64,000 nt of DNA, from the NCBI GenBank assembly GCA_003562475.1, contig PWUU01000069.1, forward strand, positions 1 through 64,000, given 5' to 3'. Made by a program: the position numbers and the translations under genes. Below are positions 51,839 through 62,027 of this stretch, piece by piece (position 1 is the stretch's first letter; the number at the start of each line of letters is the position of its first letter). This stretch comes from Dehalococcoidia bacterium (GTDB lineage: Bacteria; Chloroflexota; Dehalococcoidia; GIF9; AB-539-J10). The notes under the pieces were generated by a model. The model had not been told where the DNA came from. It ran no database searches and saw nothing but the letters and a program-made list of their open reading frames with translations.

Positions 51839-53650
51839 GTGACTGTACCTGAGACCATCTTCCATGGAGTCGCCCGGCCGGCGAGATACACCGCCCACGA
51901 GTGGAACTCAGTCTACAAGCCGTGGGACAGCGTTTCGCTCCGCTTCGCGTTGTGCTACCCGGACACTTACGAAGTGGGCATGTCCAACCTCGCGCTGCAC
52001 ATACTCTATGAGGCGCTGAATTCCTTTCACGACATACTTGCCGAGCGAGTGTTTGCCCCATGGCCCGACATGGAACAGGCGTTGAGACAGGGCGGGCACC
52101 ACCTGTTCTCCCTGGAGTCGAGGCGCAGTCTCCTGGAATTTGACGTCATCGCTTTCTCGCTAGGCTACGAGCTCACGTATACAAACGTTCTCACAGTTCT
52201 CGACCTCGGGGGAATACCTCTTTGCCGGTGCGACCGGACGCAGCAACATCCGATCGTAATTGCCGGCGGCAGCTGTGCAGCAAACCCCGAGCCCATGTCG
52301 GACTTCATCGATCTCTACTTCATCGGGGAGGCTGAGGACGGTCTGAATGAGCTGACTGAAGTCCTTCGCGAGAACAAGCACGACCGGCCACGTCTCCTGA
52401 GGGCTGCGGCTCGTCTGCGTGGCGTTTATGCGCCCGCACTCTATGAGCCGCGGTACTCGAGCGATGGCTCCTACGCGGGGCTGGAGCCGCGGGAGCTCGA
52501 GTCTTCTCGCAGCATCTCGCGCAGAACTGTTTCCATCCTCCCTCCGCCACCGGTGCGACCCGTCGTCCCTCTCGTGGAAATAGTTCACGACTATGGCTGC
52601 GTCGAGATTCAAAGGGGCTGTACGAGAGGGTGCCGATTCTGCCAGGCAGGCATGCTGTACCGGCCTGTCCGCTCGCGCAGTCACGCCCAGATCTACGATG
52701 CATGCGAACAGATCACTGCGAACTGCGGCTACAGCGAGATTTCTCTGCTTTCTCTCAGCAGCAGCGACTATCCGCACATTGAGAGGCTGGTCCAGGACCT
52801 CAGTCTACTCTGTCGACGTAAGAACCTCTCGCTCTCGTTACCAAGCCTGCGGCCCGGGCCCGAGTCTGTGCGCCTGCTGGCCGAGCTCCCCGGACACCGT
52901 GGCAGTTCGTTCACGTTTGCCCCTGAGGCAGGAACCGAACGCCTGCGATGTGCCATTAATAAGAACGTGACTGAGGACGATATCTTCAGCACGCTCGAGG
53001 CCTTGAGGGAAGGAGGTTGGACCAAACTCAAGCTCTACTTCATGATCGGACTGCCAACCGAGACCGAGGACGATGTTGCCGGCATTGTCTCACTTGTTCA
53101 CAGAGTGGCTTCCTTCGATCCCGGGTTGCGCCTCAATGTGGGTGTCGCGCTGCTGGTTCCCAAGCCCCACACTTCCTGCCAGTGGCACGTGCAGGATGAT
53201 CCGAGCGTGGTGGCAACAAAGATCTCCCTTCTCAAGAAAGGCTTGCGCACCGACCGGGTGAAGCTCTCCTGGCCCGATGTCCGCATGAGTCAGATCGAAG
53301 CGGTATTGTCGAGAGGCGATCGTCGAGCCGGGAAGCTCATACTACGCGCATGGCAGCTGGGTAGCAGATTCGACGCGTGGGGCGAGTGCTTTACGTATGA
53401 CAACTGGCGTGCGGCCTTCGAATCAAGTGATCTTCGCTGTGAAGACGTCTTGATGCGCACCCCGGCGCCAGGCGAGCCGCTGCCGTGGGCACACATCGAC
53501 ACAGGGATCTCACAGGACTTCCTCGCGGCAGAGTACAGCCGCATGCTGCGTGCAGAGACGACTCCCGATTGCAGGACAGGGAGCTGTAACGAGTGCGGCC
53601 TGCAACAACAGCTGGCGCATGGGTGTCCGGGAGCGACTACAGGGACTTGA
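51839..53650 (+). CDS. B12-binding/radical SAM protein (TIGR03960-like)
   Basis: This roughly 603-residue protein has an N-terminal cobalamin-binding-like region (FALCYPDTYEVGMSNLALHILYEALN), a radical SAM core with RGCTRGCRFCQAGM near residue 260, and a C-terminal part ending in CNECG. Its family (TIGR03960) often occurs near rRNA-modification or RNase G genes; exact substrates are unknown. The start is uncertain: a promoter at 51797-51825 lies downstream of the first ATG (51773) and overlaps the second (51824), so GTG at 51839 is preferred. Its end overlaps the convergent hydrolase gene by 14 bases. Confidence 0.83.
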   Translation: MTVPETIFHGVARPARYTAHEWNSVYKPWDSVSLRFALCYPDTYEVGMSNLALHILYEALNSFHDILAERVFAPWPDMEQALRQGGHHLFSLESRRSLLEFDVIAFSLGYELTYTNVLTVLDLGGIPLCRCDRTQQHPIVIAGGSCAANPEPMSDFIDLYFIGEAEDGLNELTEVLRENKHDRPRLLRAAARLRGVYAPALYEPRYSSDGSYAGLEPRELESSRSISRRTVSILPPPPVRPVVPLVEIVHDYGCVEIQRGCTRGCRFCQAGMLYRPVRSRSHAQIYDACEQITANCGYSEISLLSLSSSDYPHIERLVQDLSLLCRRKNLSLSLPSLRPGPESVRLLAELPGHRGSSFTFAPEAGTERLRCAINKNVTEDDIFSTLEALREGGWTKLKLYFMIGLPTETEDDVAGIVSLVHRVASFDPGLRLNVGVALLVPKPHTSCQWHVQDDPSVVATKISLLKKGLRTDRVKLSWPDVRMSQIEAVLSRGDRRAGKLILRAWQLGSRFDAWGECFTYDNWRAAFESSDLRCEDVLMRTPAPGEPLPWAHIDTGISQDFLAAEYSRMLRAETTPDCRTGSCNECGLQQQLAHGCPGATTGT

Positions 53651-54371
53651 TGAAATGATTGATCGCGCGGTTCGTCTGCTCGGGTTTCTCGGCAAAGAAG
53701 TGGTGTGTGCCTCCTTCAATGACGACGAACTGTGCCCGTTCGATATGCTCGGCGAGGTACTCCCCATACCTGGGTGGAGTGAGCACATCCGCTCTGCCGG
53801 ATAACACGAGGGTCGGCGTCTTCACCTCATGCAGGCGATCCATGACGTTGAACCTGTCGCAGCACAGGAAATCGTTTAACTGGACTCTTGCCCCGACAGC
53901 AGCCACGTCCGAGAGGATCTGCTCGCGAAGTCTGCGGTCCATTCCTGCTTCCTTCTCGACAACGTCGAAGACGACGTCATGGATGGCGCGTAACTGAGAC
54001 TCTACGAACTCGGCGAGCCAGGAGTCCGGGTCTTCGATCCCTTTCTCAATGGCCTCAAGCACGTGAGGGGCGACCCGAAGCTTCGCTCCCGTGCCGATGA
54101 GGATAAGCCCTCCCAGGTCATCCGGGTAATCCAGTGCATACTGGAGCACGATGGCGCCGCCGAGGGAGTGTCCGGCCAGCACAGGTCGAACATATTCCTT
54201 TGCTTTCACGTAATCATGAAGCCATGCTGCGTATTCCTCGACACTTTCGCAGGCTTCTCCTTCGGAAAGGTGGCCCGGGAGGTTTACAGCGTGGGCGTCT
54301 TTGAAGAAGTCCGTCTGGTGTTTCCAGACCACACCTGTGGCCCCGGAACCATGAACAAACACCAGTTGCAT
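53637..54371 (-). CDS. alpha/beta hydrolase
   Basis: This 244-residue alpha/beta-hydrolase fold enzyme has the oxyanion segment VHGSGATG near residue 6, the nucleophile elbow AGHSLGG with Ser near residue 68, the acid in SGRADVLTPP near residue 195, and the catalytic His in EGGTHHFF near residue 222. The substrate is unknown. AAGGAGGTG precedes the ATG. It lies 51 bases downstream of gyrA on the same strand and may be read through. Confidence 0.88.
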   Translation of the reverse strand: MQLVFVHGSGATGVVWKHQTDFFKDAHAVNLPGHLSEGEACESVEEYAAWLHDYVKAKEYVRPVLAGHSLGGAIVLQYALDYPDDLGGLILIGTGAKLRVAPHVLEAIEKGIEDPDSWLAEFVESQLRAIHDVVFDVVEKEAGMDRRLREQILSDVAAVGARVQLNDFLCCDRFNVMDRLHEVKTPTLVLSGRADVLTPPRYGEYLAEHIERAQFVVIEGGTHHFFAEKPEQTNRAINHFIKSL

Positions 54372-54422
54372 GGGACAGCACCTCCTTGCTTCACAATGCG
54401 ACCGCAGGGAACACCAGCCGCG

Positions 54423-56864
54423 TCATTCGTCAGCAGCCAATTCGACTTCGCCGGTTGCGGTGACAGACACTACCGTCTCGCCCTGCTCCAGAGCCATCAG
54501 GTGTACTCCCCGCGCGTTCCTGCTCTGCACGGAAATCTGCTCCATTGGAATCACGACCACATTGCCGGACGAAGACAGCAGCACCAGGGACCCCCGGGGC
54601 GGCACAAGCCTTGCAACTGCAAGCTTCCCCGTCTCGATTCCAATTCTGTGTACGCGCAGTCCTTTTCCTCCTCGCTTGTGGACAGGAATGCTCGCCACGC
54701 GCGTCAGCTTGCCATACCCTCTCTGTGTCACAGTGAGGAGGTAGACATCGATGTGCACACGGTCCATTCCCACCACCTCATCGCCAGCGACCCGCAGGCC
54801 GCGCACCCCACCACTGCTTCGTGAAGCCGTACGGAGATCTCTGACAGCAAACCTGTTCGCATTACCGTTCTGGCTGACGAGCACCAGTTCGTCCTGGTCG
54901 CTCACCACCTGGGAGGAGACCAGGTGGTCCCCTTCCTTCAGGTTGATTGCCGTCACGCCCGTCCTGCGAATCGAGGCGAATGACTGCAGGGACGTCTTCT
55001 TGACCACTCCCAGGCGACTGGCCATCACCAGGAACCTCTCTGGCTCGAATCTGCTTATGGCCAGCAATGCCGTGATGTTGTCCCTGAGGTCAACGGGAAC
55101 CACATTGACCAGTGCTGTGCCCTTGGCAGTCCGTGATGACTCCTCGGGAATCTGGTAGCACTTGACACTGTAGACCTTCCCCTTGCTCGTGAAGAAGAGA
55201 ATGCTGTCGTGTGTATCAGCGGCAAGGATGTGCCGAACGGAGTCGTTGTCACGAACAACCATGCCCATGACGCCACGTCCGCCGCGGTGCTGCACGCGAT
55301 ATGTACTCGCAGGAAGGCGTTTGACAAAGCCACCGGCCGTAAGGGTGACAATCATCCTCTGATGGGGTATGAGATCCTCACGACTGAACTCTGTGGCCTC
55401 CTCTTCCCAAATCTGGGTGCGCCGCTTGTCGGCAAACCTGCCCCTCAGTTCAACGATCTCGTCCTTGATGAGGTAGAGAATCTTCGAGGGATTCGCAAGC
55501 AAGTCTTCCAGGTAGGCAATGGTCCTGATCAGTTCGGCATATTCCTCGGCGATCTTGTCGCGCTCGAGCTGTGCCAGTCTGCGCAGAGGCATATCCAGGA
55601 TGGCCTGAGCTTGCTCCTGAGAAAGGCCGAAACGAGCGATGAGGTTCGCTCGCGCAGTCTCCACCGTTTCCGACCCGCGTATCACGGCTATCACTTCATC
55701 AAGGTGATCCAGGGCTACCTGAAGCCCCTCAAGGATGTGTGCCCGCTTCGAGGCTTTGTCGAGCTCAAAGCGGCTTCTCCGGGTGATGACATCTGTACGG
55801 AAGTCGACATAGCAGGTGAGCGCCTCTCTCAGGTCTATGGTCTTGGGCTTGCCATTCACGAGGGCGACCATGTTGACGAAGTACGTCGTCTGCATGGCCG
55901 TGTTCTGATACAGGTTGTTCAGAATGCGTCCAATCTGGGCTTCCTTCTTGAGGTCGATGACTACGCGCAATCCCTCACGATCAGATTCGTCCCTGACCTC
56001 GGCGATCCCGGATACCTTCTTCTCCCTTGTCAGGACGGCGATTCGCTCCACCAGGGCAGCCTTGTTCGCCTGATACGGAATCTCCGTTATGACGATCTGA
56101 CGCTTCCCGGCCTTGCTCGTGATTTCTTCAACCCGTGCGCGCATTACAATCCTGCCGCGCCCGGTTGCGTAGGCACTACGGATCCCCTCCGTGCCCAGAA
56201 CAATGGCGCCCGTCGGGAAGTCCGGCCCCTTCACAAACTGCATCAATTCCTCGCTGCTGGCCAGCGGGTTGTCAATGAGATATACGATCGCATCGCAGAC
56301 TTCGCCAAGGTTGTGCGGCGGTATGTTGGTAGCCATTCCAACCGCGATGCCTGAGGCGCCATTTACGAGAAGATTCGGTAATCGGGCAGGAAGCACCGAC
56401 GGCTCTTTCAGCGAATCGTCGAAATTGGGGACAAAGTCGACTGTGTCCTTGTCGATGTCGACAAGCATCTCCATCGCTATGGGGGCAAGACGGGCCTCTG
56501 TGTAACGCATAGCGGCAGGCGGATCATTGTCCATGCTGCCAAAGTTTCCCTGGCCATCGACGAGCGGGTGGCGCAGAGAGAACTCCTGCGCCATTCGAAC
56601 CATCGCATCATACACCGACGAGTCGCCATGCGGATGGTACTTGCCGAGCACTTCTCCAACGAGGCGCGCGCTCTTCTTATACGGGCTATTCGGGCGCATG
56701 CCGAGGTCTTCCATTGCGAATAGCACGCGGCGCTGGACCGGTTTGAGTCCGTCGCGAGCATCCGGTAGTGCCCGCGAGACTATGACGCTCATCGCATAGT
56801 CGAGGTAGGAGCGCCTCATCTCCTGTTCGATGTCAATCGGCTTGACCAGTCCTATTTCCGTCAC
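54423..56864 (-). CDS. gyrA: DNA gyrase subunit A
   Basis: This 813-residue type II topoisomerase subunit begins near [26 protein letters not shown]. The catalytic Tyr is in [12 protein letters not shown] near residue 123. The C-terminal beta-pinwheel carries a GyrA-box-like QHRGGRG near residue 530, which favours gyrase over topoisomerase IV, though the usual Arg/Lys before RGG is His here. The GTG start overlaps the TGA of the upstream TPR gene. gyrB is not adjacent. Confidence 0.95.
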   Translation of the reverse strand: MTEIGLVKPIDIEQEMRRSYLDYAMSVIVSRALPDARDGLKPVQRRVLFAMEDLGMRPNSPYKKSARLVGEVLGKYHPHGDSSVYDAMVRMAQEFSLRHPLVDGQGNFGSMDNDPPAAMRYTEARLAPIAMEMLVDIDKDTVDFVPNFDDSLKEPSVLPARLPNLLVNGASGIAVGMATNIPPHNLGEVCDAIVYLIDNPLASSEELMQFVKGPDFPTGAIVLGTEGIRSAYATGRGRIVMRARVEEITSKAGKRQIVITEIPYQANKAALVERIAVLTREKKVSGIAEVRDESDREGLRVVIDLKKEAQIGRILNNLYQNTAMQTTYFVNMVALVNGKPKTIDLREALTCYVDFRTDVITRRSRFELDKASKRAHILEGLQVALDHLDEVIAVIRGSETVETARANLIARFGLSQEQAQAILDMPLRRLAQLERDKIAEEYAELIRTIAYLEDLLANPSKILYLIKDEIVELRGRFADKRRTQIWEEEATEFSREDLIPHQRMIVTLTAGGFVKRLPASTYRVQHRGGRGVMGMVVRDNDSVRHILAADTHDSILFFTSKGKVYSVKCYQIPEESSRTAKGTALVNVVPVDLRDNITALLAISRFEPERFLVMASRLGVVKKTSLQSFASIRRTGVTAINLKEGDHLVSSQVVSDQDELVLVSQNGNANRFAVRDLRTASRSSGGVRGLRVAGDEVVGMDRVHIDVYLLTVTQRGYGKLTRVASIPVHKRGGKGLRVHRIGIETGKLAVARLVPPRGSLVLLSSSGNVVVIPMEQISVQSRNARGVHLMALEQGETVVSVTATGEVELAADE

Positions 56865-57736
56865 TCTGCCCTCTCCTCTCCGCTACGTGGCTCATCAATC
56901 AGCGTGAAGCCCTCCAGGTACCCTCTATCCTCATCCTCGGCGAACGGCTCCTCGGCGTCGCTCTGCTCGAGGCTCCGCAGGGCTGCAGATTTCCGGCCTT
57001 CATCAACGATTGGTGGTGTCTCAATGGGTGAAGCCCTGGCCGGATGGCCATAGAGCCTGTCCGCCTGCGTTGGAGGAAACGAGGCCTGCCCCGCGAGCGC
57101 CGGATGCTGATAGTCCTCTCTCACCAGAAGCTGCAGGCCTCCCTCGTCGGTGGACAGGATAGTGGCACTGTAACGGTTCCCTCCCTGCATGAGTTTCGCA
57201 AGACGAACACCATGCTTTGGCTCGAGTTCCCCGAGCACCTTGCCTTCCTCGTCTTCTACGAGGACGCGCTGACCACGCCGTCGCAAAGCGACAGCCCCGC
57301 CGATTCCGATCTCCGCGAGACGGTCAAGCGAGGCGACATTCGTAAGTGCCACAATGCCTGTCTTTCCCACATTTGAGGCAAAGAAGTCCCTGCCAAGCGA
57401 GCGCGCTTTCTCAATCTCAAGCTTTCCAACTCCGTTCCATGCCTTGAGGCGTTGGAGATTCCTGGAGGCGATGCTGTTGCCCGGGTCGATCTCCAGAGTC
57501 TTACTGTAGGCCTCTTCGGCCTCGGAGAACCGCCCCAGCTCGATAAGCGCCCTTCCAAGACGATTGCGCGCGGCCACATCGTCTGGAAACCGTTCGATAA
57601 TAGCGCGATTTGAGGCGATGGCTTCCTTCCACCTTCCCTGTGCCGCCAGGGCAATCGCCTCTTCAGAGAGTCTACGACTCAATCGCGTTCTTTCCTCTTC
57701 CTGCTGTAATGACACGGTGCCATGACTCCCGGACAC
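56861..57736 (-). CDS. TPR-repeat protein upstream of gyrA
   Basis: This 291-residue protein has two tetratricopeptide repeats in the N-terminal 100 residues or so ([20 protein letters not shown] and [20 protein letters not shown]). A beta-rich central part follows ([20 protein letters not shown]), then an acidic, probably disordered tail. Function unknown; TPRs mediate protein contacts. It overlaps gyrA by four bases, so coupled expression is likely, and it lies 18 bases downstream of aspartokinase. Confidence 0.75.
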   Translation of the reverse strand: MSGSHGTVSLQQEEERTRLSRRLSEEAIALAAQGRWKEAIASNRAIIERFPDDVAARNRLGRALIELGRFSEAEEAYSKTLEIDPGNSIASRNLQRLKAWNGVGKLEIEKARSLGRDFFASNVGKTGIVALTNVASLDRLAEIGIGGAVALRRRGQRVLVEDEEGKVLGELEPKHGVRLAKLMQGGNRYSATILSTDEGGLQLLVREDYQHPALAGQASFPPTQADRLYGHPARASPIETPPIVDEGRKSAALRSLEQSDAEEPFAEDEDRGYLEGFTLIDEPRSGEERAE

Positions 57737-57753
57737 AACGCAAGGCCGCCCGT

Positions 57754-58980
57754 CTATCCGGACTGTTGAAACTCTACCTCAAAAGCCTTGTGCAGTGCGC
57801 GTACCGCGTCTCTGACGCGGCTCTCTTCGATGATACACGTAATGCGTATCTCGGACGTCGTAATGAGCTGGATGTTGATATTCTCTTCGGCAAGCGCCCG
57901 GAACATCCGTGCCGCATAGCCGGGCGCGTTCTGCATGCCCGTGCCTACAATGCTCACCTTGCTCAGAGACTCATCGCCGCTGACTCTTACTGCCCCAACC
58001 GCCTTGCTGACCGGCTCCACGATAGAAAGCGCCTTCACCACATCGGTGCGCGCTACGGTGAACGTGATGTCCGTTATGTTATCGACCCCGGCGTTCTGGA
58101 CAATGGTGTCCACGCTGATGTTGGCTCGTGCCAGCGGCTCAAAGAGGTCTCTTGCCACACCGGGACGATCAGGAACGCCAATCACCATAATCTTGGCCAC
58201 GTTGGTGTCATGAGCAATGCCGCTCACCCTATTGCGCAATTCCATTGAGCCCTCCTTACAAATGAGCGTGCCGCCGTTGTCGCTCATGCTTGAAGCCACC
58301 TTTATCGGCATCTCATACACCTGTCCGAGCTCGACAGCTCGCGGCGCCATCACGCCGGCACCATACGTGGCAAGCTCGAGCATCTCTTCGTAGCCGATCG
58401 TCTCCAATCTGACCGCCTCGGGCACGAAGCGTGGATCTGCCGAGAACACTCCTTCTACGTCCGTATAGATTTCACACACGCTCGCACCCAGGCTGATGGC
58501 CAGAGCCACAGCCGTGGTATCTGACCCTCCTCTACCCAGTGTCGTGGTATCCATTTCGGTGTTGACGCCCTGGAACCCGGCAACGATAACGGCATTCCCT
58601 TTCTTCAACTCATTACGTATTCGTTGTGGCTCGATGGCGGTAATACGCGCCTTGCTGTAGCGCGTATCGGTCTGGATCCCGGCCTGCAATCCGGTCAGGC
58701 TCACCGCGTTGTAGCCCATAGCCTTGAGCGACATTGCGACGAGCGTACTGGATACGATCTCTCCGGTCGACAGCAGGACATCCATCTCCCTTTCGTCAGG
58801 CTGGTCAACGAGCTGGTGGGCCAGACGGATGAGCTCATCAGTCGTGTCGCCCATCGCGGACACCACGACCACCATGTCGTTGCCGGCCCCGCGCCCACGA
58901 GCGATGCGCGACGCCACATTCCGTATCCGCTCCGCGTCAGCAACGGAGCTTCCGCCATACTTCTGCACTATCAGTGCCAT
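57754..58980 (-). CDS. lysC: aspartokinase
   Basis: This 408-residue enzyme phosphorylates aspartate, the first step toward lysine, threonine and homocysteine. It has a catalytic kinase domain (VQKYGGSSVADAERI at the start, SAMGDTTDELI, GRGGSDTTAVALA near residue 150) and two C-terminal ACT domains (about residues 265-335 and 345-400) for feedback control. Its product leads to aspartate semialdehyde, the substrate of the COG1900 system elsewhere in this window. It lies between apgM and the TPR gene. Confidence 0.96.
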   Translation of the reverse strand: MALIVQKYGGSSVADAERIRNVASRIARGRGAGNDMVVVVSAMGDTTDELIRLAHQLVDQPDEREMDVLLSTGEIVSSTLVAMSLKAMGYNAVSLTGLQAGIQTDTRYSKARITAIEPQRIRNELKKGNAVIVAGFQGVNTEMDTTTLGRGGSDTTAVALAISLGASVCEIYTDVEGVFSADPRFVPEAVRLETIGYEEMLELATYGAGVMAPRAVELGQVYEMPIKVASSMSDNGGTLICKEGSMELRNRVSGIAHDTNVAKIMVIGVPDRPGVARDLFEPLARANISVDTIVQNAGVDNITDITFTVARTDVVKALSIVEPVSKAVGAVRVSGDESLSKVSIVGTGMQNAPGYAARMFRALAEENINIQLITTSEIRITCIIEESRVRDAVRALHKAFEVEFQQSG

Positions 58981-58990
58981 GGTCGAACCC

Positions 58991-60175
58991 TCAGGCTATG
59001 AAGTCTGCCATGAGACGGTGCCCTTCGTTTATCAGGAGTCCGGTACGAGCCGCCTCCGTTTCAGTGAGGCGCGATGCGCCATTGGATGCGATGCCGAAGC
59101 CCCACATGAGAAAAGGTACGGGTTCTCCGACATGAGTCTGCACTTCGATCGGCGTCGGATGGTCGGGCGCGACAAGAACGCGAACGCCGCCACGATCGAG
59201 TTTCCACAGCGCTGCCACCATCTCCTCATCGATACACTCAATCGCCCGTACCTTATCTTCCACCGAGCCATCATGGCCCGCCTCGTCCGGCGCCTCGACG
59301 TGCACTACGACAACGTCGTAGGAGTCAAGAGCGTCTATTGCCCCACGAATTTGTGCACCATAGTCGTTCGAGAGGTCGCCGGTGACGCCGGGGATGGACA
59401 GCACGCGCATATCGAGCATCTTGGCGAGCCCCAACAAGAGATCGACGCCGGACGTCATGGCTGCCGTCAAGCCGTGCGTCTGCTGGAATGACGGCATTGC
59501 AGGTATTCGCCCGCTCCCCCAGAAGAGCCAGATCATGTTGGCAGGCGGCTCGCCTCTCGAGATTCGCGCTGCATTCACCGGATGGTCCGTCAGCACAGGC
59601 ACCGAGCGCAGCATCAGATCCCGCAGGTACTGGCTGCCCTCGCCACGTGGCAGGTGCTGCTGAATGTTCCCTCCGGGAATGTCGTGGGCCGGCGTACACG
59701 CAGCGGCAAGGGTGTCCACCTGCCCGCGTATCCTGCATATGTGCCGGTAGCTGATGCCGGGGTAGAATCTGACCTCGCGGTTGCCGAGAGCATCGTTCAA
59801 ACTTGCTATGAGCTGCTGTGCGTCACCATTGCTGATGTACCCCGAACTGTAGCTCTCCATGCGACCCTCGTGTACGCTCACCAGGTTGCATCGAAAGACT
59901 ACCTCTCCTGGCTCGATGGATATTCCCATGCTGCAAGCTTCTATGGAACCCCTGCCCATGTAGTACACGCGCGGATCATAGCCGAGGAGCGACATGCAGG
60001 CGCATGCGCTGCTCGGCTCCATGCCGTGCGGAACGGTCTGCACGAGCCCCACCCTGCCCTCGCGCGCGAGTGCATCAAGATTGGGCGTTCGAGCGAGATC
60101 GAGGCATGTCTTGCCTCCGTACGAAGGAAGTGGCCAGCCCGCAGCGCCGTCCGTTATCAGGATTACATGCTTCAT
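58991..60175 (-). CDS. apgM: archaeal-type cofactor-independent phosphoglycerate mutase
   Basis: This 394-residue alkaline-phosphatase-superfamily enzyme interconverts 2- and 3-phosphoglycerate in glycolysis and gluconeogenesis. The metal-binding start is HVILITDGAAGWP near residue 3, followed by ARTPNLDALAREG with ACACMSLLGYDP, and near the end VVHVEAPDEAGHDG and VLVAPDHPTPIEV. This ApgM form is typical of archaea and some bacteria. The ATG at 60175 is favoured, but one five codons upstream is possible. Confidence 0.93.
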   Translation of the reverse strand: MKHVILITDGAAGWPLPSYGGKTCLDLARTPNLDALAREGRVGLVQTVPHGMEPSSACACMSLLGYDPRVYYMGRGSIEACSMGISIEPGEVVFRCNLVSVHEGRMESYSSGYISNGDAQQLIASLNDALGNREVRFYPGISYRHICRIRGQVDTLAAACTPAHDIPGGNIQQHLPRGEGSQYLRDLMLRSVPVLTDHPVNAARISRGEPPANMIWLFWGSGRIPAMPSFQQTHGLTAAMTSGVDLLLGLAKMLDMRVLSIPGVTGDLSNDYGAQIRGAIDALDSYDVVVVHVEAPDEAGHDGSVEDKVRAIECIDEEMVAALWKLDRGGVRVLVAPDHPTPIEVQTHVGEPVPFLMWGFGIASNGASRLTETEAARTGLLINEGHRLMADFIA

Positions 60176-60218
60176 GTTTGCAGTGCCCATTGAAGCACTT
60201 TATAATAGCACGGGCAAA

Positions 60219-60292
60219 CGGGGCGTAGCGCAGTCTGGTAGCGCGCAGCGTTCGGGACGCTGAGGCCGGAGGTTCGAGTCCTCTCGCCCCGA
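60219..60292 (+). tRNA. tRNA-Pro (anticodon CGG)
   Basis: The acceptor CGGGGCG pairs with CGCCCCG, followed by discriminator A. The anticodon stem CAGCG/CGCTG encloses loop TTCGGGA, giving CGG. The T arm is GGAGGTTCGAGTCCTCT. CCA is not encoded (next bases GTG), unlike the other two tRNA genes here. Confidence 0.93.
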
Positions 60293-60363
60293 GTGCTATC
60301 CTGTCTCGTTCCCCGGTTATTGCCACCTGCCCCTCATCTGGACAGGAGCGATTTCCAGCGCTA

Positions 60364-60372
60364 TGGTAGAAT
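60364..60372 (+). promoter_or_regulatory. extended -10 promoter of the AbfD-like gene
   Basis: TGGTAGAAT with -10 box TAGAAT (60367-60372), 39 bases before the ATG at 60412, which has a GAGGAGGG site. Confidence 0.45.
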
Positions 60373-60411
60373 GACCCCCCGGCATGTCCTTACCTGATTG
60401 AGGAGGGCCCA

Positions 60412-61875
60412 ATGTCGCTTAAGACGGCAGATCAGTACAAGCAAGCACTCAAGAAACTCAAGCCGAACATGTACAAGTTCGGCCAGCTCATCGAGGATGT
60501 CACCACAAACCCCAATACCAGGAGGACCGTTGAGGGGCACGCGCAGCTGTACACTGCGGCACTCGATCCGAAGTACCAGGATATCTTCTCGCCTGTCTCC
60601 CACCTCACTGGAGACAAGGTCTCTCGCTACCTGTCAGTGAACCGGTCCGCCGAGGACATGATCGCAAACTGCAAGATGAAGCGTGCGGCCTACCATCTCA
60701 CGGGAACCTGTACCGGAGGTCGATGCGCGGGCTACAACGCCCTCAACTCCATGTGGATCACGACCTACGACATGGATCAGGAACTGGGAACAGACTACCA
60801 CCAGCGCCTCAGGGACTGGTTGCGTTACGCGCAGGATAACGACATCACGGTTTCGGGAGCCCTTACCGACCCGAAGGGCAACAGGTCCCTCTCCCCATCT
60901 CAGCAGGAAGACGCAGACATGAACCTCCGCATCATCGATGTCAAGGACAACGGCATTGTGGTGCGTGGGGCCAAGGTCATGATATGCGGTACGGCCGCAG
61001 CGCAGGAGGTCTTCGTGCTGCCCGGTTCCGGCTACAGAGAGCCTGACAGGGACTACGCCTTCTCGTTCGTCATTCCCAAAGACACCGCGAGTCTCACCAT
61101 CGTCGAGGCCCGCCGGCCGAGCGACACGAGGGAGCTTGAAGAGGGTTTTGACATCCCTGTCGAAATGGGTGGCATCACACAGGCCTACCTTTTCTTCGAA
61201 GATGTTTTCGTTCCCCGGGAGCGCATCTTCCTGTGCAGGGAATTCCAGCACTCTGGCGCTGCCGTTCTGAACTTCATCATGCCGTACCGGGCAGCCATCG
61301 GCGGGTGCGTGGCAGGACAGGGAGACATCATGTGCGGAGCCGCCGCCCTCATCGCCCGGGCCAACGGCCTGTCCACCCGGGCCTTCAGTGACAAGCTGGT
61401 AGCAATGCACATCAACAACGAGACGACCTTTGGCATGGGAGTGGCCGCATCGGCACTTGGCAAGAAGCATCCGTCGGGGGCCTGGCTGACAGACCCTCTG
61501 CTGGCGAACGCCAACAAGGTGCATGTCGGAACCCTTCCCTACGAGACGAAACGGCTTACGCAGGAGATCGCCGGCGGCATCGGCGAGACCGGCTGTCTGC
61601 CCTCGTATGCTGATTTCAACAGCCCGACCTACGGCCACCTGGTGCAGAAGTATCTCAAGGCAGCCTCGAGCGCCGAGTCCCGTGCGAAGCTTGCGCGGCT
61701 CATCGAGTGGCTCACGCTCGGCGCCGGCGTACCCGGGTGCATGCATGGCGGAGGCTCCCCCGAGGGAGCAAGACTGCTCGTGAGGCTTAACTCCGAACTT
61801 GACCAGTCGATCGAGTATGCCCGACGCCTCATCGGTCTTGAGGAGGAGATCGCCGAACCTGCAGCTAAGAAGTAG
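60412..61875 (+). CDS. 4-hydroxybutyryl-CoA dehydratase (AbfD)-like flavoprotein with altered active site
   Basis: This 487-residue protein belongs to the 4-hydroxybutyryl-CoA dehydratase/4-hydroxyphenylacetate hydroxylase family (acyl-CoA dehydrogenase-like fold with FAD). The overall match to AbfD of Clostridium aminobutyricum, from memory, is full-length: LTDPKGNRSLSPS, VVRGAKV, DVFVPRERIFLC and GGC at 297-299. AbfD's catalytic and cluster residues are only partly kept. Cys100, Cys105 and Cys299 are present, but His292 is Tyr, Tyr296 is Ile, Glu257 is Gln and the residue matching Glu455 is Gly. A different dehydratase, isomerase or redox reaction is therefore likely. It is followed by an acyl-CoA dehydrogenase and etfB on the same strand. 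Confidence 0.85.
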   Translation: MSLKTADQYKQALKKLKPNMYKFGQLIEDVTTNPNTRRTVEGHAQLYTAALDPKYQDIFSPVSHLTGDKVSRYLSVNRSAEDMIANCKMKRAAYHLTGTCTGGRCAGYNALNSMWITTYDMDQELGTDYHQRLRDWLRYAQDNDITVSGALTDPKGNRSLSPSQQEDADMNLRIIDVKDNGIVVRGAKVMICGTAAAQEVFVLPGSGYREPDRDYAFSFVIPKDTASLTIVEARRPSDTRELEEGFDIPVEMGGITQAYLFFEDVFVPRERIFLCREFQHSGAAVLNFIMPYRAAIGGCVAGQGDIMCGAAALIARANGLSTRAFSDKLVAMHINNETTFGMGVAASALGKKHPSGAWLTDPLLANANKVHVGTLPYETKRLTQEIAGGIGETGCLPSYADFNSPTYGHLVQKYLKAASSAESRAKLARLIEWLTLGAGVPGCMHGGGSPEGARLLVRLNSELDQSIEYARRLIGLEEEIAEPAAKK

Positions 61876-62027
61876 CGATCAGAGGCCAGGGACATGGAAC
61901 CACGGGCACCCGTCAAGTGCAGACCAGGCCATCGCATCGGCACGAAGTGCCGATGAGTACGTCAGCACAAGGGGAGAGAATTCGGTAACATAACGCATCA
62001 ACGATGCGGCAAGGAGGTAGTCCAGTC

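Noticed and set aside
55209-56354. 381-codon open frame on the plus strand
   Set aside because: It is antisense to gyrA, which has full-length family motifs. The translation has no recognisable domain and the composition of a shadow frame.
60634-61746. 370-codon open frame on the minus strand
   Set aside because: It is antisense to the AbfD-like gene, has no ribosome binding site and resembles no protein.
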